Shown here: positions 7,908-16,471 of the stretch, in pieces
Layout of the letters: every line of letters starts with the position of its first letter
Position numbering within the stretch: position 1 is the first letter of the stretch
DNA from: Streptomyces sp. TLI_053
GTDB lineage: Bacteria > Actinomycetota > Actinomycetes > Streptomycetales > Streptomycetaceae
Assembly: GCF_900105395.1 (NCBI RefSeq)
Contig: NZ_LT629775.1
Location: 9,451,501 to 9,515,500 of the forward strand
Reading direction: 5' to 3'
DNA length: 64,000 nucleotides
Notes under the pieces: model-generated
Told to the model about the DNA's origin: nothing
What the model saw: the letters and a program-made list of their open reading frames with translations, nothing else
The model's database searches: none
Program-made: the position numbers and the translations under genes

Positions 7908-9704
7908 CTAGGAAGCGCTCTCCCCGGGGCGGGCCCTGCTCATCTTCGCCGCCCTGGCCTGCGCCCAGCGCAGCAGCAGCACCGCGACCACCACCGCCAT
8001 CAGGGCGGCCTTGCCGACCTGCACGACCGCCCCGCCGCGCAGCGCCGAGGAGAACATCGGCGTCAGCGCCGCCACGCCCACGGCGGGCCCGGCCGCGTAC
8101 CAGGCGGCGAACAGCGCCGGGCCGGGACCGCCGCCGGTGCCCTGGGTCGGGGAGAACAGCAGGTCCTTGCGCAGCACCCCGCGGCAGGCGTTCACCAGTC
8201 CCGCCGCGACCAGGGCCGGGGCTGCGGCCGGTGCGAGCCAGGCCGCCGGGCCCGTGCCCGCCGCCAGCAGCGCCCCCGTGCAGGCCAGCCCCAGCAGGAC
8301 CCCGGCCAGCGTCGGAACGACGGCATGGCGCAGCATCAGGGAGGCGAACGGATACGGCGACCAGGAGGCCCGCCGGACGTCGTCCGTCTCGATCCGGGCC
8401 GGCTCCAGCAGCTGCGCGACGGCCAGGTAGCCGAAGATCAGCGCGACGGCGGTGGCCAGCCAGGACAGACCGCCCGTCGCGCCGTGCGCGAGGACGGCGC
8501 AGAGCAGCGCGGGCACGGTCAGCACCGCCGCGCGGCCCAGCCGGGCGGGGGAGCGGAGCAGGGCGAGGGTGTCCCGCCACGGCACCACCAGCCAGGCCCG
8601 CCGGGGCGCGGGCAGCCGGAGCCGGCGTTGCCGGGCGCTGCCGTTGGCGCTGTTCACCGCCAGCCGCGCGCTGCGCAGCTCGACCGTCCGGAGCGCGGCC
8701 AGCACCCCGGCGGCGGTCCTGGCCCGCTCCCGCAGCCGGGCCAGCGGCACCGTCGCGGCGGCCCGGTCGGCGAGCACCAGGGCGGCACCGGTCGACACCA
8801 GCAGCAGTGCGGCGGCCACCCAGCCGCCCGCCACGGCGGCCGGGGTCGGCGCCAGCGCGGCGATCGCGGCCCAGCCCCAGGGCCCCGACCACAGTTCGAC
8901 CAGTTCCAGCCAGCGCACCGGGTGACCGGCGACGGCCAGCGCGCTCTGCCCCGCCAGCGCCATGATCAGCAGCGTCAGACCCGGAGTGAGCCGGCGCACC
9001 CAGCGGGCGGCGCGGTCGCTGCGCTCCACCACCAGCGCTGCGCAGGTGGCCAGGAGCGGCACGCAGAGGCCCCCGAGCAGGCACCAGCCGAGCGCGGCCG
9101 GCAGTCCGGTCCGGACCGTGAGCCCGAGCGCGACCATGCCGCCGACCGCCGCCACCAGACCGGGGAACGCGGCCACGGCGCAGGACAGCCAGAACCACGG
9201 CCGGAGCACCGGGCGGGGCCGGACGGGGTGGATCAGCAGCCAGTCGGCCGCCGCCCGGGGTGGCACCACCGGGCCGCGCCACAGGCCGTCCCGGACCAGC
9301 AGCAGGAAGGTGACCAGTCCGATCGCGGTGATACCGGAGGGCATCGCGGCGAGCAGATCGGCGCCGTGGCCGGTGTAGTCGGCGCCCATGGACGCCTGCA
9401 GGAACAGGCCGAGGCTGGGCACGCCGCCCCAGATGATCAGGACGAGGATCACGCAGTAGACGGCGAAGCCGACCGACTTGGCGCGGTTGCGCCGGTGGGG
9501 GGCGCGCAGGGCGCGGAGCAGGGCGAGAGTTTCGTCGGTCCAGTCGTCGATCGAGTCGTCGTCGATCGGGTCGTCGTCGGAATCGGTGTCGGTCTCGTCA
9601 CCGACCGTCGAGCCGCTGTCCGTCCCGTCCTCCTCCGTCCGGTCCTCTCCGGTCCGCTCGTCGTCGGTCCCGGCTGCTGCTTCCGGGGCAGGAACGGCGG
9701 TCAC
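7908..9704 (-). CDS. ABC transporter permease, large multi-spanning
   Basis: 598 aa starting at GTG 9704, which overlaps the ATPase stop (GTGA). The N-terminus is an acidic Asp/Ser/Thr-rich tail (about 15-60) of unknown function. About a dozen hydrophobic segments follow, with a central cytoplasmic Arg-rich loop (RARTAAGVLAALRTVELRSA). The pairing with a single ATPase marks it as the membrane half of an ABC exporter of unknown substrate. The C-terminal helix ends LLLRWAQARAAKMSR. Confidence 0.85.
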   Translation of the reverse strand: MTAVPAPEAAAGTDDERTGEDRTEEDGTDSGSTVGDETDTDSDDDPIDDDSIDDWTDETLALLRALRAPHRRNRAKSVGFAVYCVILVLIIWGGVPSLGLFLQASMGADYTGHGADLLAAMPSGITAIGLVTFLLLVRDGLWRGPVVPPRAAADWLLIHPVRPRPVLRPWFWLSCAVAAFPGLVAAVGGMVALGLTVRTGLPAALGWCLLGGLCVPLLATCAALVVERSDRAARWVRRLTPGLTLLIMALAGQSALAVAGHPVRWLELVELWSGPWGWAAIAALAPTPAAVAGGWVAAALLLVSTGAALVLADRAAATVPLARLRERARTAAGVLAALRTVELRSARLAVNSANGSARQRRLRLPAPRRAWLVVPWRDTLALLRSPARLGRAAVLTVPALLCAVLAHGATGGLSWLATAVALIFGYLAVAQLLEPARIETDDVRRASWSPYPFASLMLRHAVVPTLAGVLLGLACTGALLAAGTGPAAWLAPAAAPALVAAGLVNACRGVLRKDLLFSPTQGTGGGPGPALFAAWYAAGPAVGVAALTPMFSSALRGGAVVQVGKAALMAVVVAVLLLRWAQARAAKMSRARPGESAS

Positions 9705-10450
9705 CGGGTACCCGCCGATCCGGCGGCGGTGCGGGCCGCGAGATCCGCCGCCAGCACCTTGCGGGTGGCGCCCTGCCTGAGGATCCTGCCGTCCTCCAGC
9801 ACCACCACCCGGTCGGCCACGTCCAGGGCCAGGTCGGTGTGGTGGGTGACCAGCAGCACCGCGACGCCGTCGGCCAGCTCGGCCTTCAGCAGGTCGGCGA
9901 GGGCGCGGCGGGCGTCCGGGTCGAGCCGCTGCTCGGGCTCGTCCAGCAGCAGCAGATCGCGCGGGCGCACCAGCGCGCAGGCCAGCAGCAGCGCCTGCAT
10001 CTGCCCGGAGGAGAGCGCGGAGGGCAGCGCGTCGGCCCGCTCCGTGAGCATCCGGTCCTCCAGCACGTGGGCGACCCAGTCGGGCGCGTCCGCGACCCCG
10101 TGCGCGACCGCGACCAGCAGCAGGTGCTCGCGGACGGTCAGGTCGGGGTAGCAGGCGACGGTGTCGCCGACCACCGCGACCCTGGCCCGGACCCGGGGGT
10201 CGTTCTCGTCCATCGGGATGCCGTCGAAGACCACGGTGCCCTTGCTGGGAGCGTCCCGTCCGGCCGCGACCCTGAGCAGGGTCGACTTGCCCGATCCGTT
10301 GTGTCCGAGCAGCGCCACGCACTCTCCGGCGGCCAGCGACAGGCTCACGGGGTGCAGCACCTCCCGCTCGCCGTAGGAGCGGCTGACGCCGGTGAGCTGC
10401 AGCAGGGGCCTGCGGGCTGCGGGGCGTGGTTCGGCGGCGTTCTTGGCCAT
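9701..10450 (-). CDS. ABC transporter ATP-binding protein
   Basis: 249 aa. Walker A is LLGHNGSGKSTLL, the signature motif is a variant (SALSSGQMQALLLA in place of LSGGQ), Walker B is DLLLLDEPEQRLD and the switch His is in LLVTHHTDLAL. It energises the permease encoded immediately downstream. The SSGQM signature is somewhat divergent but keeps the Ser-Gly-Gln core. The 330 bp upstream (10451-10779) hold no feature I can support. Confidence 0.93.
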   Translation of the reverse strand: MAKNAAEPRPAARRPLLQLTGVSRSYGEREVLHPVSLSLAAGECVALLGHNGSGKSTLLRVAAGRDAPSKGTVVFDGIPMDENDPRVRARVAVVGDTVACYPDLTVREHLLLVAVAHGVADAPDWVAHVLEDRMLTERADALPSALSSGQMQALLLACALVRPRDLLLLDEPEQRLDPDARRALADLLKAELADGVAVLLVTHHTDLALDVADRVVVLEDGRILRQGATRKVLAADLAARTAAGSAGTR

Positions 10451-10779
10451 GGGGGAGGGAACCTCTCAACGCGGTGTCCGGCCACAGTACCGATCCGCCG
10501 TCGGCCACCCGGGCGAGGGTGACGGCCGCCGACCCGCGACCGCGTCCCACCGGCCCGTGCGCCACCGGGTCCACCCCGGGAGGACGGGCCCTGCCTGCGG
10601 CGTAGGATCGAGCCCATGTGTGCAGCAGTTCTCGCGCCTCCCGTCCGCTGAGGCGGGTCGCGATCGACACCAGCGCGTAGCCGGGCGGCAGGCCACAGTC
10701 CACAGGCCGCCGTGACGCGCCGACCGGTTGTGCCCGCGGACGCGACCACGACCACCTGCTCCGTCTGGAGATTCCTTCC

Positions 10780-11751
10780 GTGTCGAGAACTGCTGTCTCA
10801 ACAACCCCTGCCCCCGTGACGGCGCCGAGCTCCGTGCGCCGCGGTCTGGCCTGCCTCGCGTTCGCGGGCGTGACCTGGGGCACCACCGGGGCCGCCGTGG
10901 ACATCGTCTACCGGTCCAGCGACTTCGGGCCCATGGCCGTCTCGTTCTGGCGCTTCCTGACCGGCGTCGCACTGCTGCTCGCGGCGCGCGCCCTTCGCCG
11001 GCCCCGCAGGGCGCCGCGGGCACCGCGGGCACCGAGGCCGATGGGCCGGCGCATGCTGCTGTTCACGGGCACCGGCATCGGTCTGGCGGTCTTCCAGACC
11101 GCCTACTTCGCCGCGGTGCGGGACACCGGGCTGGCCGTGGGCACCATCGTCGCCCTGGGGGCGGCCCCCCTGTTCACCGCCGGCGGCGGTCGCCTGTTCC
11201 TGGGCGAGCGGGTGGGACGCGGCGGCCTGCTGGCCGTCGGTGGAGCCCTGGCCGGTCTGGCGATCCTGGTCCTGGGCAACCGGGCGGGTGTCGTCCACCC
11301 CGTCGGGGTGGGGGCGGCGCTGCTGTCCGCCGCCGGATACGCCGTCTCCACCGTCCTGGGACGCTGGACCGGACGGCACGGCGGGGGAGAGGACCCGTAC
11401 GCCCTCACGGTGGGGGCGTTCGCCGTCGGCACCGCCGTGATGCTGCCGTTCGCCCGGGGCGAGGGCCTCCTGCCGCACGCCGCCCGCCCCGGCCAGGTCG
11501 TCCTGCTGATGCTCTACGTCGCCGTCGTCACGACGGCTCTCGCCTACCCGCTGTACTTCGCCGGAGCGGGCGCCGTCCGGGCGGCCACGGCATCGGTGGT
11601 GATGCTGATCGAGCCGGTCAGCGCGGCGGCACTCGCCGTCCTGCTCCTCGGCGAGCGGCTCACCGCAGCGACGGTCGTCGGCACACTGCTGATGCTCGCG
11701 GCCATCGCGGGCCTCGCCCTCGCCGAGTCCCGACTCCACGCGACGGACTGA
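10780..11751 (+). CDS. EamA/DMT-superfamily transporter
   Basis: 323 aa with ten hydrophobic helices in two homologous EamA halves, the usual drug/metabolite transporter plan. The first half opens with GLACLAFAGVTWGTTGAAVD. Each half ends in the family's glutamate motif: LGERVGRGGLLAVGGALAG near 150 and LLLGERLTAATVVGTLLM near the C-terminus. GTG 10780 is the start. It is likely an exporter or importer of small metabolites. The gene stands alone and is followed by a strong terminator. Confidence 0.9.
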   Translation: MSRTAVSTTPAPVTAPSSVRRGLACLAFAGVTWGTTGAAVDIVYRSSDFGPMAVSFWRFLTGVALLLAARALRRPRRAPRAPRAPRPMGRRMLLFTGTGIGLAVFQTAYFAAVRDTGLAVGTIVALGAAPLFTAGGGRLFLGERVGRGGLLAVGGALAGLAILVLGNRAGVVHPVGVGAALLSAAGYAVSTVLGRWTGRHGGGEDPYALTVGAFAVGTAVMLPFARGEGLLPHAARPGQVVLLMLYVAVVTTALAYPLYFAGAGAVRAATASVVMLIEPVSAAALAVLLLGERLTAATVVGTLLMLAAIAGLALAESRLHATD

Positions 11752-11760
11752 CGGAGCAAC

Positions 11761-11797
11761 GAGGCCGGCCGGGTTGTCCGCCAGCCCGGCCGGCCTC
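11761..11797. terminator. Terminator between DMT transporter and SUKH gene
   Basis: Perfect 13-bp stem (gaggccggccggg at 11761-11773 and its complement at 11785-11797), 11-nt loop, followed by a short T/C run. It serves the convergent genes on both sides. Confidence 0.8.
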
Positions 11798-11845
11798 CTT
11801 CGGACGGATGGCCGAACGGGCTTCACCCCGACGCAGAAGTCCCGT

Positions 11846-12415
11846 TCAGACACCCCAGGGGAGGCCTGTGGAGGGGTTGAGGCCCTGTTCGACGAGGTGG
11901 TCGTGTTCGCGCCAGTGCATGAAGTCCAACGTTTCCGCGGCAGTGGTGCACCAAGCTCGCAGGTAGTCGGCGAACCCGCCTCCGTGGACGGTGAACGGGC
12001 CGCCGTCCTCCTGGAGTTCGGCGATGGGCCAGGCGTCACTGTCCTCGCCTGTCATCAGCCAGAACAAGTGGGCACAGTCCTCGGTGAAACCCCACCGGAT
12101 CAGCATGTCGGCACTTACGCCGGCGGGCAGCAAGTGGGAGAAGTGCTCGGGGGCCTGTTCCCAGAAGAGTTCGGTCATGCCGACCACATTGTTGCCTCCT
12201 GATGCGCTGTACGGTGCGGCAATCAGCAGCGAGTCCCCGCCGATCGAGCCGGCTCCGTAGGTCTCCATGAAGGCGATGTAGTCCGAGGGCAGCCGTATCC
12301 CGAGCCGCCGTTCGGCTTCCGCCGCTCCGGCCACGTCAAGAGGGGCTCCTTCGCTGCTTCGTCTGCATGGCGCGAGCACGCCCAACAGCGCGCGCACGCC
12401 GGGATGGCTGGACAC
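11846..12415 (-). CDS. SMI1/KNR4 (SUKH) family protein
   Basis: 189 aa from GTG 12415, preceded by GGAGG at 6 nt. The SUKH core is clear: AEAERRLGIRLPSDYIAFME, then YGAGSIGGDSLLIAAPY, later WGFTEDCAHLFWLMTG and GGGFADYLRAWC. SUKH proteins are a major class of immunity proteins against polymorphic and nuclease toxins, and also occur as orphans. No toxin gene is seen beside it. Two more small minus-strand genes follow upstream, forming an immunity-like group. Confidence 0.8.
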   Translation of the reverse strand: MSSHPGVRALLGVLAPCRRSSEGAPLDVAGAAEAERRLGIRLPSDYIAFMETYGAGSIGGDSLLIAAPYSASGGNNVVGMTELFWEQAPEHFSHLLPAGVSADMLIRWGFTEDCAHLFWLMTGEDSDAWPIAELQEDGGPFTVHGGGFADYLRAWCTTAAETLDFMHWREHDHLVEQGLNPSTGLPWGV

Positions 12416-12687
12416 GGATCCTCCGGTTGTTCGGTGTGCCGACCACTCTAGGAGCCCCGTCCGACAGCGAGGACGGAGCCGGAACGGGTGGGTCCGGATG
12501 GGGGCCGGTGGGCACGAAGCGGGCAACCCCCGAATCGGGTGCCCGTGGTGACGTCCGCGGTCCGTCGGCCGTCGACGTGCCCCTGTGCACGATCTGGAAG
12601 TCGCTGATCCGCAGGTGCAGCGGTGGACGGTGGGGCAGGAAGGCCCCGATGACGGTACGGAACATGACGTGTTGCGGTGAACACACG

Positions 12688-13008
12688 TCACATGTCGTAG
12701 TGCTCACCGTCCTCGCCCTGGACCCGGGCATTCAGCGCCTTCGCCAAGCGGCACATGGTTGAGACCATGGCATCCGTCGGGTTCTTGGCTTTGATCTGCC
12801 CCGCTCTCCACCACAAGGGCTCGCCGGACGACTCCCCGTTCCGCAGTGGTACAAGCTCGGCGACCCTCTCCGGGCAGCCTTCCGGCAGCGGGACCGCCAC
12901 AATTCCGGAGTCTGCGGCGACTGCCGCTTCCCACTCCGCCGCGCCGATGTCCTCGCCCTCTTCGTCCCACAGGTTCTCACGCCGCGTGATGTACAGGTCG
13001 TAGCCCAC
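12688..13008 (-). CDS. Small uncharacterised protein
   Basis: 106 aa from GTG 13008, reading VGYDLYITRRENLWDEEGE and on to EWEAAVAADS. I recall this opening (xGYDLxITR) from small actinobacterial hypothetical proteins, but know no function. Acidic, Trp-containing, with no signal peptide. It lies between the SUKH gene and the gene at 13085, all on the minus strand, which suggests a shared immunity-type or orphan island. 12416-12687 between the genes shows nothing further. Confidence 0.65.
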   Translation of the reverse strand: MGYDLYITRRENLWDEEGEDIGAAEWEAAVAADSGIVAVPLPEGCPERVAELVPLRNGESSGEPLWWRAGQIKAKNPTDAMVSTMCRLAKALNARVQGEDGEHYDM

Positions 13009-13084
13009 GGCAGTACACGATAGACGCACGCGGAGCAAGCTGTCGGGCCGGCTTCGCAACTCGGTGCGGCCTCCGTTCCGGCAC

Positions 13085-13669
13085 CTACGAGTCGAGCTCC
13101 GGCAGGCGCTCACCGGGTGCGGCCGGACGGCCTTCGGAGAGCCAGAACATGTAGTCGCGAAGGTAGTCCCCAAGACCGTGTTCGATGTGGGCGAGGTACG
13201 CCCGTGCCCCAGTAGCGGCGTCCCGGAACGCTCGGTTCTCGGACGTCGCCCACTCGCCCCGTCCCACTCGCAGGGCCCACTCCCGTGCTCTTCCGCGCTC
13301 TCTCCACCAGTCCCGGACCAGTTCCGGGGTCCAGTGACGGTCGCCGTCCCCTCCGTAGGCGCCGAAAGGGTCGCACTCCCCGGCGCAGGTCAACTCGTGC
13401 ACGCCGGCGGCCTCGACCGGCTGACGGTAGACGAACTCGGTGCAGTACTCGTCCTCGTACGCGACGTGCTCCGGCGCGCACTGCCTGCCGGTGAGGCAGT
13501 TGTCGGTGCCGGCCGTGTAGAAGGGGCCCGGGACGTTCCGCCAGTCCCGGTTCTCCCAGCCGTCGGGCGCGGGCTCGGACCAGTCGTGCCGCACGATGCC
13601 GTGCTGCCACAGCGGGTGGGGTGTGCCTATGAGGAGGCGGACAGCAGGTATCGGATCCCAGTAACTCAT
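13085..13669 (-). CDS. Uncharacterised protein, paralogue of 63105-63776
   Basis: 194 aa. It aligns along its length with the protein at 63105-63776. Shared words include YWDPxP, NVPGPFY, PEHV, EFVxRQP, HWTPxxVRxWW, GLxxYLRxYxFWLxEGR and GExLPxL. It lacks the first 55 or so residues of that paralogue, beginning almost exactly at YWDP, so it may be N-terminally truncated or the longer protein extended. The many Trp/Tyr and acidic residues are compatible with a small soluble binding or immunity protein. Function unknown. Confidence 0.75.
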   Translation of the reverse strand: MSYWDPIPAVRLLIGTPHPLWQHGIVRHDWSEPAPDGWENRDWRNVPGPFYTAGTDNCLTGRQCAPEHVAYEDEYCTEFVYRQPVEAAGVHELTCAGECDPFGAYGGDGDRHWTPELVRDWWRERGRAREWALRVGRGEWATSENRAFRDAATGARAYLAHIEHGLGDYLRDYMFWLSEGRPAAPGERLPELDS

Positions 13670-13818
13670 GATCCGCAGGATGTCAGATCCTCGGTATGCG
13701 GGGCCGCCTCGGCGCGGTCCGTCCCTGCGACTCCTCCGGCCCTGCTCCGGTGAGTTCGGCAGGTCGGCCGACAGGAAGGGGCGAGCAGCGCGAGCAGTGC
13801 GCCGGGGCGGTCACGGCG

Positions 13819-15237
13819 TCAGCCGGGTGTCGGCGTGCACTGGCGGGCCGCGGTGGCGAGGCGGGCGGCGGCTTCGACGAGGTCGGCGGGTTCGGCCGCG
13901 GCGGCGAAGCCGAGACGCAGATGGGCGGCGGGTGGTTCGGCCGGGAAGTGGCGCCCGCCCGGGTCGACGGTCACCCGGTGCGCCGCCGCGGCGTCCGCGA
14001 CGGCCGCCTCCGTGAGGCCGGGGGGAAGCCGGAGCCACAGGTGCAGGCCGCCTTCCGGCAGCTGCGAGAGCGTCCAGTCGGGCACTTCGCGGGCGAGGGC
14101 ATCGGCGAGGACGGCGCAGCGGTGCCGCAGTGCTGCGGCCAGGCCGCGCAGGTGGCGGTCCCAGGCGGGGGTGCTGAGCAGTTCGACCGCGGCCTCCTGG
14201 AGGGGGCGGGCGATGAAGAAGTCGTCGACCCGTCGCATCCCGAGCAGGCGCCGCACGACCGGGCCCCGGGCGACGACGGCGCCGATCCGCAGGCTGGGCG
14301 AGGCCGGCTTGGTCAGCGAGGTGAGGTGGACGACGGTGCCGTCGCGGTCGTCGGCGACCAGCGGGCGCGGCGCCGGACGGCCGTGGCCCAGGTTCCGGGC
14401 GAAGTCGTCCTCGATCAGGAAGGCTCCGGCGGCGCGTGCCACGTCGACGATCCGAGGGCGCCGCTCGGGGGAGAGGACGGTGCCGGTGGGGTTGTGGAAG
14501 GTGGGCTGGCAGTAGAGCAGCCGGGCGCCGGTCATGGCGAAGGCGTCGGCGAGCAGATCGGGGCGCAGGCCCTGGTCGTCCATCGGCACGGGCACCGGCC
14601 GCAGTCCGGCGGCGCGGGCGGCGGCGAGTGCGCCGGGGTACGTCGGTGACTCGACCAGGACCGGGGCCCCGGGGGCCGCGAGGGCGCGGAACAGCATGGA
14701 CAGCGCTCCCTGCCCGCCCCCGGTCACCAGAACGTCCTCGGGGCCGACGTCGCCGCCCGCCTGACGGGCGAAGACCGTGCGCAGGGTCGACAGACCGGCC
14801 GCCGGGGCGCGGTGCCAGGCGTCCGGGCGGCGGGCGGCCCGGGCGAGGGCGCCGCCGAGCAGCCGGGTGGGCTGGAGGTCCTCGTGCAGGTAGCCGCCGG
14901 ACAGGGCGACGGTGCCGGCCGCCGGCGCGGCGGACCGCTCGTCGGAGGGGTCCGGAAGGGGCTGGCGGCCGGCCAGGGCGACCGCCTGCCAGGAGGTGTC
15001 CGGTTCGCCGCCGGCGGTCCGCGGACGGCGGGCGGCGACGTAGGTCCCGCTCCCCGGCCGGGTGACGACCGCTCCCTCGGCCGACAGGAGCGCGATGGCC
15101 CGGGAGACGGTGACCGGTCCGACCCCGTGACGTGCGATCAGATCGCGGCTGCTGGGCAGGCGGTCGCCCGGGGCGAGCCGGGTGATCTCGTTCCGGAGGA
15201 TCGCCACGAGGGCCTCGGTACTGCTACCGTTATTCAT
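13819..15237 (-). CDS. MocR-type regulator: GntR HTH fused to aminotransferase domain
   Basis: 472 aa. The N-terminal GntR winged helix (about 1-70) has LPSSRDLIARHGVGPVTVSR and LLSAEGAVVTRPGSGTYVA. The C-terminal fold-type I aminotransferase domain has ESPTYPG, YCQPTFHNPTGTVL, IEDDFARN and the PLP lysine in SLTKPASPSLRIG. MocR proteins use PLP as an effector and usually control the divergent neighbour, here the class V PLP enzyme. The two start codons overlap on opposite strands: ATG is 15237-15235 here and 15236-15238 there. Confidence 0.92.
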   Translation of the reverse strand: MNNGSSTEALVAILRNEITRLAPGDRLPSSRDLIARHGVGPVTVSRAIALLSAEGAVVTRPGSGTYVAARRPRTAGGEPDTSWQAVALAGRQPLPDPSDERSAAPAAGTVALSGGYLHEDLQPTRLLGGALARAARRPDAWHRAPAAGLSTLRTVFARQAGGDVGPEDVLVTGGGQGALSMLFRALAAPGAPVLVESPTYPGALAAARAAGLRPVPVPMDDQGLRPDLLADAFAMTGARLLYCQPTFHNPTGTVLSPERRPRIVDVARAAGAFLIEDDFARNLGHGRPAPRPLVADDRDGTVVHLTSLTKPASPSLRIGAVVARGPVVRRLLGMRRVDDFFIARPLQEAAVELLSTPAWDRHLRGLAAALRHRCAVLADALAREVPDWTLSQLPEGGLHLWLRLPPGLTEAAVADAAAAHRVTVDPGGRHFPAEPPAAHLRLGFAAAAEPADLVEAAARLATAARQCTPTPG

Positions 15238-15251
15238 GAGGAATGAGAATA
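15231..15251. promoter_or_regulatory. Probable shared operator over two overlapping divergent starts
   Basis: TATTC (15231-15235) and GAATA (15247-15251) form an inverted repeat centred on CATG, where the MocR gene and the class V enzyme gene both start. There is no room for ribosome sites inside an intergenic spacer, so one or both messages may be leaderless, or the promoters lie inside the opposite coding sequence. Confidence 0.4.
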
Positions 15252-16471
15252 GCGCTTTCAACCACGGTGCGGAACCGCTCCTGGACCTCACCGCCATCCG
15301 GGCCGACACCCCCGGTTGTGAGGCCGTGATCCACTTCAACAACGCCGGTGCCGGGCTGATGCCGCGTCCGGTGCTCGGGGCGATGCTCGACCACCTCCGA
15401 CTGGAGGCGACCATCGGCGGGTACGAGGCGTCCGCCGCCCGGGCCGCAGAGGTCGAGGACTTCCACGCCTCGCTCGCCGAGCTCCTGGGCACCCGCCCGG
15501 GCAACATCGCCTTCGCCGCGAGCGCCACCCACGCCTACACCAAGGCCCTCTCCGCGATCGACTTCCGCCCCGGGGACGTCATCCTCACCACCCGCAACGA
15601 CTTCGTCTCCAACCAGATCGCCTTCCTCTCCCTGCGCAGGCGCCACGGTGTCCGCATCGTGCACGCCCCCGACCTCCCGGACGGCGGCGGCGTCGACGTC
15701 GACGCCATGGCCGTGCTGATGCGCGCCCACCGCCCGCGCCTGGTCGCCGTCACGCACGTGCCCACCAACTCCGGCCTGGTGCAGCCGGTCGCCGAGGTCG
15801 GCCGGCACTGCCGCGAACTCGACCTGCTGTACCTGGTCGACGCCTGCCAGTCGGTCGGGCAGTATCCCGTCGACGTCGACCGGATCGGCTGCGACCTGCT
15901 CACCGCCACCTGCCGGAAGTTCCTGCGCGGGCCCCGCGGTTCGGGCTTCCTCTACGTCTCCGACCGGGCCCTCGCCGCCGGGTACGAGCCGCTGCACATC
16001 GACATGCACGGCGCACGCTGGGTCGCCCCCGGCCACTACCGTCCGGTCGCCACCGCGGCCCGGTTCGAGGAGTGGGAGTTCCCCTACGCCACCGTGCTCG
16101 GCTGCGCCGCCGCCGTCCGCTACGCGCTGCGGGTCGGCCTCGAACCGATCGCCCGGCGCACCCCGGCCCTGGCCGGACGGTTGCGCGAGCAGCTCGCGGC
16201 GGTGCCCGGCCTCCGCACCCTGGACGGCGGGCCGGACCCGGCCGCGCTGGTGACGTTCGCGATCGAGGGGTGGGAGGCCGAGCCGTTCAAGGAAGCACTG
16301 GACGCCCGCGGTATCAACTCCGCGCTCAGCTACCGGGAGTTCGCACAGTTCGACTTCGCCGACAAGGAGGTGTCGTGGTGCCTGCGGTTGTCGCCGCACT
16401 ACTACAACACCGAGGACGAGGTCGACACGGTGGCGGGCGCGGTCGCAGAGCTCGCCGGGAGCGTCCGATGA
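15236..16471 (+). CDS. Class V aminotransferase-fold PLP enzyme
   Basis: 411 aa. Class V (cysteine desulfurase / isopenicillin-N-epimerase-like) fold: HFNNAGAGLMPRPVL at the N-terminus, AFAASATHAYTKAL, TTRNDFVSNQI, VAVTHVPTNSGLVQPV, DACQSVGQYPVDVD and the PLP lysine in TATCRKFLRGPRGSGFLYV. Catalysis is likely racemisation, elimination or desulfuration of an amino acid; the substrate is unknown. It overlaps the MFS gene by 4 bp (ATGA) and is divergent from a MocR regulator. The three form an amino-acid processing and export unit. Confidence 0.88.
   Translation: MRNENSAFNHGAEPLLDLTAIRADTPGCEAVIHFNNAGAGLMPRPVLGAMLDHLRLEATIGGYEASAARAAEVEDFHASLAELLGTRPGNIAFAASATHAYTKALSAIDFRPGDVILTTRNDFVSNQIAFLSLRRRHGVRIVHAPDLPDGGGVDVDAMAVLMRAHRPRLVAVTHVPTNSGLVQPVAEVGRHCRELDLLYLVDACQSVGQYPVDVDRIGCDLLTATCRKFLRGPRGSGFLYVSDRALAAGYEPLHIDMHGARWVAPGHYRPVATAARFEEWEFPYATVLGCAAAVRYALRVGLEPIARRTPALAGRLREQLAAVPGLRTLDGGPDPAALVTFAIEGWEAEPFKEALDARGINSALSYREFAQFDFADKEVSWCLRLSPHYYNTEDEVDTVAGAVAELAGSVR

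Noticed and set aside
10451..10779. Minus-strand gene reading LPPGYALVSIATRLSGREAR
   Set aside because: Protein-like words, but the frame is not closed as a separate gene; no start or ribosome site is convincing.
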